Assembly: GCA_006844705.1 (NCBI GenBank)
Contig: SPJS01000110.1
Span: 1-54,255 of the forward strand
Length of the DNA stretch: 54,255 nucleotides
Origin: Methylococcaceae bacterium
Lineage (GTDB): Bacteria > Pseudomonadota > Gammaproteobacteria > Methylococcales > Methylomonadaceae
Reading direction: 5' to 3'
The notes beneath the pieces are model-generated. The model did no database searches. It saw only the letters and a list, made by a program, of their open reading frames with translations, and was not told the origin of the DNA. Positions 10,000 through 17,799 of the stretch are shown here, one piece after another. Every line of letters begins with the position of its first letter. The stretch's first letter is position 1. Made by a program: the position numbers and the translations under genes.

Positions 10000-11736
10000 T
10001 TAGTGCGTATGATCACATTCAGCCAGGAAAGTTAATAAGCTTTCTCTGTACTTATAGTAGTCAGGATGTTCAAGCAAAGACTTGCGCGTTCTTGGACGAG
10101 GTAGATCAATTTCTTCAATCTTACCCACTTTTGCATGTGGACCATTGGTCATCATCACCACGCGATCAGCTAACAAAATGGCTTCATCCACATCATGCGT
10201 TACCATAATGGCCGTCACATGCGTTCTCTCCCAGACTTCCATTAATACTTCCTGCAGTTCCCAACGCGTTAATGAGTCCAGCATGCCGAAAGGTTCATCT
10301 AGCAATAACAATTTGGGCGACAACGCAAATGCGCGCGCAATTCCTACCCTTTGTTTCATGCCGTTTGACAAATCCAACGCTTTTTTATCTAGCGCATCTC
10401 CAAGGCCGACACGAGTCAGATAATATTCAACAATATCTTCGCGTTCAGATTGCGCAGCATGAGGAAAAACCTTATCCACACCCAACATGACATTTTCAAA
10501 TGCTGTTAACCAAGGGAACAAGCTTGGTGCTTGAAACACAACGCCACGATCGGGACCCGCGTCATTCACTTCGTGGTTATCCAAAAAGATCCCGCCTTCA
10601 GAAATATCATTCAATCCGGCCGTCATAGATAAAACGGTCGATTTACCACACCCTGAATGCCCGATGATTGAAACAAACTCTCCCTTGTTCATCTTCAATT
10701 CAAAACCATCGACCACTTTGACCGTACTGTTTCCATCGGGTGTCGGATAAATTTTACTCAGTTGAGAAAACTCAAGATAGCGTGGTCTACCCAGGTCTTT
10801 CTGCTCAGGCTTCAACGCCGAATGATCAGTTTGCCAATCATTGCTTGTATTTGGCCGTACCGGCGGCAAACTCACTTTGTCCATGCCGATTTCCTGCGCC
10901 TTTTCCATACCGACATTCATCAGATAACGGGTAATTTCACCCCGCAAGCGCTTGAAATTATCATCATGATTCAGCGCAGTCCGGTCTCTGGGGCGCTCGA
11001 TATCCACCTGAAAATCCGGACCGAACGTTGCGTCCGGCCCCGGCTTAAGAGGAATCACCCGATCTGCCATATAAATAGCCTCATCAACATCATTGGTGAT
11101 CAGAATGACTGTTTTCTTTTCCTGCTCCCAGATTTGTAGAATTTCATCCTGCAATTTTCCACGGGTTAACGCATCCAGCGCACTCAATGGCTCATCCAGC
11201 AACAGAATTTCAGGGTTAGCCGCCAGTGCTCTTGCCACATTCACCCGTTGACGCATTCCCCCAGACAATTCAGCCGGACGTTTATCCATCGCCGCGCCCA
11301 GGTTTACCATCTTGATGTACTTCTCCGTTTGCGCACGTCGCTTTTCAGCCGACAACTCTTTATATATCTGATCGACTGACAGCGCGACATTCTCATAAAC
11401 AGTCAACCAAGGCATTAATGAGTAACTTTGAAACACCACGCCGCGATCAGGCCCTGGCCCGATAATTGGCTGGCCATCTTTTAACAGCTCCCCGCTATTT
11501 GCTTCAATCAATCCAGCAATCAAAGAAATGAGTGTCGTCTTCCCGCTTCCGGAAAAACCAACGATGGCGATAAATTCACCCTGTCTGATCTCAAGGTTTA
11601 TATCCCTGAGAATAGAACTCTTCTCACTTCCTTCACCGTAAGTTTTGCAAACATCTTTCAATTCAAGCAATACTTTCTCCTGCGCAGGAGCTTGTTGTTC
11701 AGTTTCTTGCATAACGATATCTTGTGCTGCGGCCAT
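10000..11736 (-). CDS. Nitrate ABC transporter, double ATPase (NrtC-NrtD fusion)
   Basis: Energises nitrate (or nitrite/cyanate) import with NrtA and NrtB. Two complete ABC ATPases are joined in one 578-residue chain instead of separate NrtC and NrtD. Domain 1 has Walker A GFSGSGKT (60-67), signature LSGGMRQR (157-164), Walker B ILLLDE (177-182). Domain 2 has Walker A GHSGCGKS (359-366), signature LSNGMKQR (456-463), Walker B LLLLDE (476-481). The switch histidine is present in domain 2 (VTHDVDEA, His514) but is asparagine in domain 1 (ITNDVDEA, Asn215). Unlike cyanobacterial NrtC there is no NrtA-like C-terminal regulatory domain. The start was moved to the second ATG because AGAGGA lies 7 nt before it and only 1 nt before the first. 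It follows nrtB by 12 bp and ends in a terminator. Confidence 0.92.
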   Translation of the reverse strand: MAAAQDIVMQETEQQAPAQEKVLLELKDVCKTYGEGSEKSSILRDINLEIRQGEFIAIVGFSGSGKTTLISLIAGLIEANSGELLKDGQPIIGPGPDRGVVFQSYSLMPWLTVYENVALSVDQIYKELSAEKRRAQTEKYIKMVNLGAAMDKRPAELSGGMRQRVNVARALAANPEILLLDEPLSALDALTRGKLQDEILQIWEQEKKTVILITNDVDEAIYMADRVIPLKPGPDATFGPDFQVDIERPRDRTALNHDDNFKRLRGEITRYLMNVGMEKAQEIGMDKVSLPPVRPNTSNDWQTDHSALKPEQKDLGRPRYLEFSQLSKIYPTPDGNSTVKVVDGFELKMNKGEFVSIIGHSGCGKSTVLSMTAGLNDISEGGIFLDNHEVNDAGPDRGVVFQAPSLFPWLTAFENVMLGVDKVFPHAAQSEREDIVEYYLTRVGLGDALDKKALDLSNGMKQRVGIARAFALSPKLLLLDEPFGMLDSLTRWELQEVLMEVWERTHVTAIMVTHDVDEAILLADRVVMMTNGPHAKVGKIEEIDLPRPRTRKSLLEHPDYYKYRESLLTFLAECDHTH

Positions 11737-11748
11737 TTCCATATCCTC

Positions 11749-12765
11749 TTAAAGTTGCTTACCAAAAGAAAATACATTCTGTAGCGATGACATAATGCGA
11801 TCGAGAATAAAACCGATAATACCAATCGTAAATACAGCCACCATGATTTTGCCCAATGATTGTGAACTGCCATTCTGGAACTCATCCCAGACAAATTTCC
11901 CCAACCCAGGGTTTTGCGCCAGCATTTCTGCCGCAATCAGAACCATCCAGCCAACACCCAAAGATAAACGCATACCAGTAAATATATAAGGTAAAGCGGA
12001 AGGCAGAATAATCTTTTTAATCTGGGTCACATAATCCAGGCGCAATACCTTGCCGACGTTAACCAGGTCCTTATCAATTGAAGACACACCTACCGCAGTA
12101 TTAATCAATGTTGGCCATAAGGAACATAAAGTCACCGTAATAGCTGACGTCAAAAAGCTTTTTTCAAACCAGGAATCGTCAGTAGTAACATACAACGCAC
12201 TTACCATCAGTGTCACAATAGGTAACCAGGCCAGAGGCGACACCGGTTTAAAAATCTGAATCAAAGGGTTTAAAGCGGTATTGATTATCGGACTCATACC
12301 ACACACTATCCCGACAGGCACTGCCACCACAGAAGCAAGCACGAAACCAACAAAGACGGTATACAAACTGGTAAATATTTGATCCAGATACGTTGGCTTA
12401 CCCGTATATGGACGAATTTTGATTTTGGCATCCGGGTTTTTTGCCAGTTTCTTTTCATTTCTGACCCGTTGACGTTCATAGAATGCCACTTCTTTATCAC
12501 GTTCTGAATTGTGATCGTCAATCAAACCGCCCAACTCGCCCCATACAGCGGTTGGACCGGGAATTTCTCCCAAACTTGTCTTGATTTGAGTTGCAGTGCC
12601 CCCCCAAACAATTAAAAAGGCAACGAAGGCTATTATGGGCACGCCCATAATCAACCATAACTCTCTCATTTGCTGATGTGGATTATCCCCGCCGCAAATC
12701 CTTACGATAGGAACAAACCATGTTAACCCGGTTATATTTAAAAATTTGATTAGTTTATTATTCAT
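11749..12765 (-). CDS. nrtB: Nitrate ABC transporter permease NrtB
   Basis: Membrane subunit of the nitrate importer, 338 residues. An N-terminal membrane segment (about 45-65, VPIIAFVAFLIVWGG) is followed by an unusual charged cytoplasmic or periplasmic stretch (about 85-125: DDHNSERDKEV... KIKIRPYTGKP) and then the BPD-transp-1 core with the coupling-helix region (DLVNVGKVLRLDYVTQIKKIILPSALP, here about 235-262) that contacts the ATPase. An in-frame GTG lies 9 nt upstream, but it is part of the GGGTGA ribosome site for the ATG chosen here. It is separated from nrtA by a 132-nt spacer carrying two hairpins, suggesting lower expression than the binding protein. Confidence 0.93.
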   Translation of the reverse strand: MNNKLIKFLNITGLTWFVPIVRICGGDNPHQQMRELWLIMGVPIIAFVAFLIVWGGTATQIKTSLGEIPGPTAVWGELGGLIDDHNSERDKEVAFYERQRVRNEKKLAKNPDAKIKIRPYTGKPTYLDQIFTSLYTVFVGFVLASVVAVPVGIVCGMSPIINTALNPLIQIFKPVSPLAWLPIVTLMVSALYVTTDDSWFEKSFLTSAITVTLCSLWPTLINTAVGVSSIDKDLVNVGKVLRLDYVTQIKKIILPSALPYIFTGMRLSLGVGWMVLIAAEMLAQNPGLGKFVWDEFQNGSSQSLGKIMVAVFTIGIIGFILDRIMSSLQNVFSFGKQL

Positions 12766-12797
12766 CTGATTCACCCGTTATCTAATCCCGAAAAAGA

Positions 12798-12813
12798 GGC
12801 ACATCCCTGCGCC
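12798..12813 (-). promoter_or_regulatory. nrtA-nrtB spacer hairpin 1
   Basis: Minus strand: GGCGCA stem, GGGA loop, TGTGCC stem (6 bp with one G-U pair). Same loop and same closing pair as hairpin 2, with compensated differences in the stem. Confidence 0.5.
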
Positions 12814-12873
12814 AAAACGACACCGTGTCTAACCGAGAAACTCTAACGCTTAAATTAACAACACATGATTTGA

Positions 12874-12889
12874 GGAACATCCCTGTTCC
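12874..12889 (-). promoter_or_regulatory. nrtA-nrtB spacer hairpin 2
   Basis: Minus strand: GGAACA stem, GGGA (GNRA-type) loop, TGTTCC stem, starting 8 nt after the nrtA stop codon. Probably protects the nrtA 3' end or partly terminates; there is no T-run. Confidence 0.55.
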
Positions 12890-12897
12890 GATACAAC

Positions 12898-14283
12898 TTA
12901 CTCCACAATACTTCCACCGACGACTTTTTGCTTGCCTTTCAGACCGATAGCAAATTTGGTCAGGTATTCATTTGGTTTGGTACCATCGTAAACCACGCCA
13001 TCGATGAATTCAGTTTGAGGTGGTTTAAAGCCAGTCTCGCCATCAGCAGGGAAGTCACTTGCTTTTGCCTTGCCTTCAGCAATCAACGCTTTTGCCGCTG
13101 ACATGTAGATGTCTGGGCGATATACTTTTTTTGCAATATCCATGTACCAGCTATCAGGCTTGAATTCGTTCACCTGTCCCCAACGACGCATTTGCGTCAG
13201 ATACCAGATGGCATCACTGTAATATGGATAGGTTGCGTTATAACGGAAGAACACGTTGAAATCAGGCAATGAACGCTTATCCCCTTTCTCGTATTCAAAC
13301 GTACCTGTCATACTGTTGGCGATAACTTCATAGTCAGCACCTACATATTTACTTTCAGATAGGATTTTTACTGCTTCCGGACGATTTTTGTTGTTGTCCG
13401 CATCCAGCCACATTGCTGCACGAATCAATGCTTTTACAACTGCTTTATGCGTATTCGGGTATTTGTCAGCCCATTCTTTACTTACACCAAATACTTTTTC
13501 TGGGTTGTCTTTCCAGATTTCGTAGTCAGTAATTACAGGCACACCAATACCTTTGAATACTGCCTGCTGGTTCCATGGCTCACCCACACAGTAACCATAA
13601 ATGGTGCCTGCTTCCAGAGTTGCAGGCATTTGAGGTGGCGGTGTTACAGATAACAATGCATCCGCATCGATCTGACCGGTAATATCTTGAGGTGGCGCAT
13701 AGTAACCAGGCTTGATTCCACCCGCAGCCAACCAGTACCGCAGTTCATAGTTATGTGTGGACACTGGGAAAACCATACCCATGTTAAAAGGCTTGCCTTC
13801 TTCTTTGAATTTTTCTACAACCGGCTTCAAATAATCTGCTTTGATTGGGTGAACCGGCTTGCCATCGGCCATAGGCACATGGGGTTTCATTTGACTCCAG
13901 ATATCATTGGAAACCGTAATGCCGTTACCATTCAAGTCCATGCTGAATGCTGTAATAATGTGCGACTGGGTACCAAAACCGATAGTCGCTCCCAAAGGCT
14001 GACCTGCCAGCATGTGTGCGCCGTCCAGCTCACCATTGATCACTCTGTCCAGCAAAACTTTCCAGTTTGCCTGCGCCTCAACCTGAACATACAGCCCTTC
14101 ATCTTCGAAATAGCCTTTCTCGTAGGCAATGGCCAAAGGCGCCATATCAGTCAGCTTGATAAAACCAAATTTAAGATCTTCTTTTTCTAGATCCGCCAGC
14201 AAACTACCAGAAAAACCTAACGTAGCAGCAGTCACAGCGACGGATAAGATATGCTTAACCCCACTCATTCCTGTTTTTTTCAT
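12898..14283 (-). CDS. nrtA: Nitrate ABC transporter substrate-binding protein NrtA
   Basis: Periplasmic nitrate-binding component, 461 residues. The signal peptide runs to about SGSLLA (residue 31), after which mature sequence begins [21 protein letters not shown], the characteristic NrtA/CmpA opening. The long form with [22 protein letters not shown], the GEPWNQQAV motif and a C-terminal segment with [12 protein letters not shown] matches NrtA rather than the short SsuA-like proteins. A GAGAGA ribosome site precedes the ATG. It is the first gene of the nitrate operon and is preceded by a leader with an intrinsic terminator and hexaloop hairpin and by a sigma-54 promoter, so its synthesis should require both nitrogen limitation and a nitrate signal. 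Bicarbonate-binding CmpA and cyanate-binding homologues are alternatives that only structure or binding data can exclude. Confidence 0.93.
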   Translation of the reverse strand: MKKTGMSGVKHILSVAVTAATLGFSGSLLADLEKEDLKFGFIKLTDMAPLAIAYEKGYFEDEGLYVQVEAQANWKVLLDRVINGELDGAHMLAGQPLGATIGFGTQSHIITAFSMDLNGNGITVSNDIWSQMKPHVPMADGKPVHPIKADYLKPVVEKFKEEGKPFNMGMVFPVSTHNYELRYWLAAGGIKPGYYAPPQDITGQIDADALLSVTPPPQMPATLEAGTIYGYCVGEPWNQQAVFKGIGVPVITDYEIWKDNPEKVFGVSKEWADKYPNTHKAVVKALIRAAMWLDADNNKNRPEAVKILSESKYVGADYEVIANSMTGTFEYEKGDKRSLPDFNVFFRYNATYPYYSDAIWYLTQMRRWGQVNEFKPDSWYMDIAKKVYRPDIYMSAAKALIAEGKAKASDFPADGETGFKPPQTEFIDGVVYDGTKPNEYLTKFAIGLKGKQKVVGGSIVE

Positions 14284-14318
14284 TTTTTCTCTCGCTTATT
14301 AACAAAAACACAACCCAA

Positions 14319-14370
14319 TAAAAAAGGCGTCATCAAATAAATACAAAGCACTTATTTGAATGACGCCTTT
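14319..14370 (-). terminator. Leader terminator (attenuator) upstream of nrtA
   Basis: On the minus strand an 18-bp stem, arms 14352-14370 and 14323-14340 with one bulged T, is followed by six T (14325-14320). It lies 36 nt before the nrtA start and within the predicted transcript, so it would stop transcription before nrtA unless prevented. Its 5' arm shares bases 14359-14370 with the hairpin at 14359-14376. Confidence 0.85.
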
Positions 14371-14376
14371 GTCATT
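14359..14376 (-). promoter_or_regulatory. ANTAR-type antiterminator hairpin in the nrtA leader
   Basis: Minus strand: AATGAC stem, hexaloop AAAGGC, GTCATT stem; all six pairs are Watson-Crick. The loop has A at position 1 and G at position 4, the features required by ANTAR proteins such as NasR and NasT. It uses 12 bases of the terminator's 5' arm, so both cannot form together. A possible partner hairpin upstream (14387-14404, AACC/GGTT around a loop containing ACTGAT) is much weaker. Confidence 0.7.
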
Positions 14377-14413
14377 GGATAAAAGTAACCCATCAGTAAC
14401 GGTTGCATTTATC

Positions 14414-14432
14414 AAAGCACGAGATGTGCCAA
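14414..14432 (-). promoter_or_regulatory. Sigma-54 (RpoN) promoter of nrtABC
   Basis: Minus strand TTGGCACATCTCGTGCTTT: GG (-24) and GC (-12) are exactly 10 nt apart, matching the TGGCAC-N5-TTGC consensus apart from one base. It predicts a start near 14405 and a leader of about 120 nt. A near match to the IHF consensus lies at 14491-14503, between promoter and enhancer sites. Confidence 0.85.
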
Positions 14433-14625
14433 GGGTTTTTTTCAGCTATTTTACTTTTGAAAACGCAGCACCGCCATTTCATAAACAGCGCACATCGTTG
14501 ATTTTTTCTATAAAAGAAGGGTATTTCCACGGCTTTTAAAAAAATGCTTTACCGTCCTCTTATTTATATTTAACGCACATACCAGCTCTTTTAAAGAAAC
14601 AATACAGATATGTTTCATTGGATAG

Positions 14626-14642
14626 CCCACCATAATGGTGCA
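14626..14642. promoter_or_regulatory. NtrC-like enhancer site A
   Basis: CCCAC-N7-GTGCA, two mismatches from TGCAC-N7-GTGCA, with perfect inner symmetry CACCAT/ATGGTG. Centred about 229 bp upstream of the predicted sigma-54 start. Confidence 0.65.
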
Positions 14643-14655
14643 ACACTTGCCGCTT

Positions 14656-14672
14656 TGCACCAATATAGGCTG
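14656..14672. promoter_or_regulatory. NtrC-like enhancer site B (one strong half)
   Basis: The first half TTGCACCA is perfect; the second half is degenerate. It begins exactly 30 bp (about three helical turns) from site A, as expected for NtrC dimers bound on one DNA face. Confidence 0.5.
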
Positions 14673-14673
14673 C

Positions 14674-17600
14674 CTAATTCTTACGATTTTTTGGACGTTC
14701 CCGTAATTGAGTGACAGCACCACTTGCCGGCTCCGGCGGCTGTCCCTGCATGTGTCCACGGAGCATAACCTCAATCTGATCTGCCGGCCGGGGACGACTA
14801 AACAGAAACCCCTGATACACATCACACTCCGTATTTTGTATAAATGCCAGTTGATCCTCTGTTTCAACCCCCTCTGCAATAATCTTCAACCCAAGACTTT
14901 TTCCTAAAGCCACAATAGCCTGGCATATCGCCCCTCCCTCATGATCTATATTGCATTCACTAACGAAGGCGCGATCGATTTTGAGGGTGTCTAATGGAAA
15001 TTTTTTCAAATAACTCATCGATGAATACCCGGTACCAAAATCATCGACAGAAAATGAAACATCCATTGCTTTTAATTTGTGCATCAGGTTAATGCATTGA
15101 TCAGTATTAGTTGCCAGCATGGTTTCTGTAATTTCCAGCTCAATGGCTTTGCCTGGAATCTGATATTTCAATAAGGCATTTCGAATACGGTCGTAGCAAT
15201 CATCCAGCATGAAATCTTTTACAGACAAGTTAATCGCCACTGGCAATAACGGTAGACCTGCCGCTTTCCAGTCACTTAACTGGAGACAAACATGTTCGAT
15301 AACCCAGCTGGTGACATCATTTATCAGACTGGTTTCTTCCAGAATAGGTATAAACACCGCGGGAGAGATCAATCCCTTATCAGGATGCATCCAACGAATT
15401 AACGCCTCAAACCCTACGACATCACCGGTTGAACAATCAACTTTCGGTTGGTAATGAATTAAAAATTCATCATTGGCAATGGCGTTGCGTAATTCATTCT
15501 CATAAAAAAACCGGTGACTGACTTTTTCTTCCATTTCCGCTTCAAAAAAACAAAATGTATTTCTGCCTTTCTGCTTTGCGGCATACATCGCCATGTCAGC
15601 CTGTTGTATCAAATTCTCTGCTGAGACAATTCCGTCACGTGATTCGGCAATGCCAATACTGGTTTGCGCAAACAGTTCACGCCCTTCAATTCTTACCGGC
15701 GTACGCAATATATTCAAAATTTCATCCGCTTTGGGTGCTGCCAGCTCTTTGTTCAACCGGGAAAACAGAATGACAAACTCATCACCTCCCCAGCGACTTA
15801 CAATATCTTCTGAACGAATGGTCGTCGAGAGCAACTCTGCGACATGGCATAACAACCTGTCTCCAGCTTCATGCCCCAGGGTATCATTAATATTTTTGAA
15901 TTGATCAAGATCGAGAAACATAATAATGACGCTGACTCGATGGCGTTTGGCCAGGTCAATTTCCTGTACCAGCCTTTCCTTGAAAAAATAACGATTATAC
16001 AATCCGGTCAACACATCATTAAACGCCAGCGCCTGCATTTTATTTTGCATTTCTACCTGACGACTGATGTCTCTGATATGGAATGTATATTCCTTCAGCA
16101 TTTTGCTTTGACCCAACTCAACCTGGGTTATACTGAGTTCGGCAGGAAATTCATCTCCGGGGAGGCGTTGCAGGACAGTGCGGTTATGTCTATTTAACGC
16201 AAGATCGCTGCTGATAGAAAATTGAGACGCTAAACTGGTTTGAAAATCATCTCTGTAATGCTCAGGCACGAACAAAAGGATAAAATCCTGATTCTTAACC
16301 CGCTGAAAACTTAAACCAAAACATTTTTCTGCCGCCTGATTAAATTCTTGAATAAATCCACGGGTATCAATCGTCACGATACAATCTAACGCAGCATTAA
16401 GAATTGCACCCTTACGGGATTCACTTTGCCTGAAGTTATCTAAAGCCAACTCACGCGAGACAATTTCACGATTTACACGATCAAGAATATTGTTATATTG
16501 GAATGCTATTTGTCCGGCTTCGGTAAAAGGCTCTTCATGCACTTTTTGGCCAAAATCCCCTTGACGTTCATGCGCCTGCATTTGTTTGAGTAAATCATAA
16601 AACTCGTTACTAGCCCCATGCTCAACAATATTCAAACCAAGTTTTTCAGCCTGCAAAGATACCCGCAAAGGAAACCACTTATTAATCAGTTTGAATATAA
16701 AAAAACAGGCACCAAAGGCGAATAACCCAATGACAGTGACGCCTTGTAACTGCACGATAAATTGATCCCACAACGATAAATGTTTACCCCAGGACTGCGG
16801 GTCACTCACAAAAGGGATAGCCAGGGTTCCCCAGATTCCACAGACAAGATGAACAGGCACAGCACCTACAACATCATCAATTCGCCTGGAAATCATAAAT
16901 TGTTCACTAATACAGATCAATATACCTGCTACGGCGCCTAACAATACAGCCGCCCATGGCATGACAATATTGCAGGATGCGGTCACAGCAACCAAACCAC
17001 CCAACACACCATTAATACAACGGCCAATCAGAATTTTTTTGGCTTGTAAGTAACACACCAAGGCGGCTACCAGCCCTCCGAATACGCCCGCCAAAAACGT
17101 ATTGAGTAGAATTAACGGCAATTTATCATTAACCGACAAGGTGCTCCCACCATTGAAACCAAACCAGCCAAACCATAGCAGCATGGCACCCAACACGGCC
17201 AATGGAAGACTGCTTCCGGGAATGTCTTTTTTCTCATTAAAATCAGACCGTGGACCTATAATAATAACTACAGCCAAGGCACACCACCCACCCACAGAAT
17301 GCACTACTGACGAACCGGCAAAATCTATAAATCCGTACGCGCCCAACCAACCGGTCGCCTGCCCTTCAAACAAGCCATTCCATGCCCAGTGCCCGGCAAC
17401 TGGGTATAAGAACCCCGAAACCAACAAAGACACCATCATGTAGCCCAAAAAATTCATTCGCTCGGCGACCGCACCTGAAATAATCGTTGTCGCCGTGCCG
17501 CAAAACATTAATTGAAACATCACAAAGGCATAGAAAAATGATTGACTTTGCTCACTCCCGTTAAGCGGCGAGAGACCCACCCAGCCATTCCAACTGGTAC

Positions 17601-17784
17601 CAAACATCAGAGTAAAGCCAAAAAACCAGAACATAGCCCCTGACACACATAAATCCATCAGGTTTTTTAGCGCAACATTGATGCTGTTCTTGTGTCGAAC
17701 CAACCCGGCCTCAAGACAGCAAAAACCTGCCTGCATCAAAAAGACCAGGGAAGCACAAATGATGATCCAGATGATATCTAACAC
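14674..17784 (-). CDS. Ammonium transporter-PAS-GGDEF-EAL fusion (putative ammonium-responsive c-di-GMP enzyme)
   Basis: 1036-residue receptor. Residues 1-375 form an 11-helix Amt channel with both pore histidines (His162 in SSVVHSVGG, His312 in VPVHLVCG) and the DFAG aspartate, so ammonium could bind or pass. The Amt C-terminal signature LGLNIVEHGA (382-391) leads through a linker into PAS (about 455-575), GGDEF (motif 666-670, inhibitory RSED site at 657-660) and EAL (motif 793-795, with NLSVKDF, DDFGTG and KIDR all intact). Both output domains look catalytically complete, so it may make or break c-di-GMP depending on signal. It starts at GTG 15 nt after the Amt-MCP gene and ends 390 bp before nrtA. 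No signal peptide: the first residues are already helix 1, matching the processed form of the neighbouring Amt. GlnK is not encoded beside it. Confidence 0.92.
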   Translation of the reverse strand: MLDIIWIIICASLVFLMQAGFCCLEAGLVRHKNSINVALKNLMDLCVSGAMFWFFGFTLMFGTSWNGWVGLSPLNGSEQSQSFFYAFVMFQLMFCGTATTIISGAVAERMNFLGYMMVSLLVSGFLYPVAGHWAWNGLFEGQATGWLGAYGFIDFAGSSVVHSVGGWCALAVVIIIGPRSDFNEKKDIPGSSLPLAVLGAMLLWFGWFGFNGGSTLSVNDKLPLILLNTFLAGVFGGLVAALVCYLQAKKILIGRCINGVLGGLVAVTASCNIVMPWAAVLLGAVAGILICISEQFMISRRIDDVVGAVPVHLVCGIWGTLAIPFVSDPQSWGKHLSLWDQFIVQLQGVTVIGLFAFGACFFIFKLINKWFPLRVSLQAEKLGLNIVEHGASNEFYDLLKQMQAHERQGDFGQKVHEEPFTEAGQIAFQYNNILDRVNREIVSRELALDNFRQSESRKGAILNAALDCIVTIDTRGFIQEFNQAAEKCFGLSFQRVKNQDFILLFVPEHYRDDFQTSLASQFSISSDLALNRHNRTVLQRLPGDEFPAELSITQVELGQSKMLKEYTFHIRDISRQVEMQNKMQALAFNDVLTGLYNRYFFKERLVQEIDLAKRHRVSVIIMFLDLDQFKNINDTLGHEAGDRLLCHVAELLSTTIRSEDIVSRWGGDEFVILFSRLNKELAAPKADEILNILRTPVRIEGRELFAQTSIGIAESRDGIVSAENLIQQADMAMYAAKQKGRNTFCFFEAEMEEKVSHRFFYENELRNAIANDEFLIHYQPKVDCSTGDVVGFEALIRWMHPDKGLISPAVFIPILEETSLINDVTSWVIEHVCLQLSDWKAAGLPLLPVAINLSVKDFMLDDCYDRIRNALLKYQIPGKAIELEITETMLATNTDQCINLMHKLKAMDVSFSVDDFGTGYSSMSYLKKFPLDTLKIDRAFVSECNIDHEGGAICQAIVALGKSLGLKIIAEGVETEDQLAFIQNTECDVYQGFLFSRPRPADQIEVMLRGHMQGQPPEPASGAVTQLRERPKNRKN

Positions 17785-17799
17785 AATGTACGCTTTGAG

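Noticed and set aside
13687..14190. Plus-strand 167-codon frame
   Set aside because: Lies fully opposite nrtA; composition is that of an antisense shadow.
14508..14879. Minus-strand 123-codon frame whose end (SLKELVCALNINKRTVKHF) looks like a helix-turn-helix
   Set aside because: It starts inside the Amt-GGDEF-EAL gene in another frame, the rest is not protein-like, and it covers the NtrC-like sites; chance is more likely.
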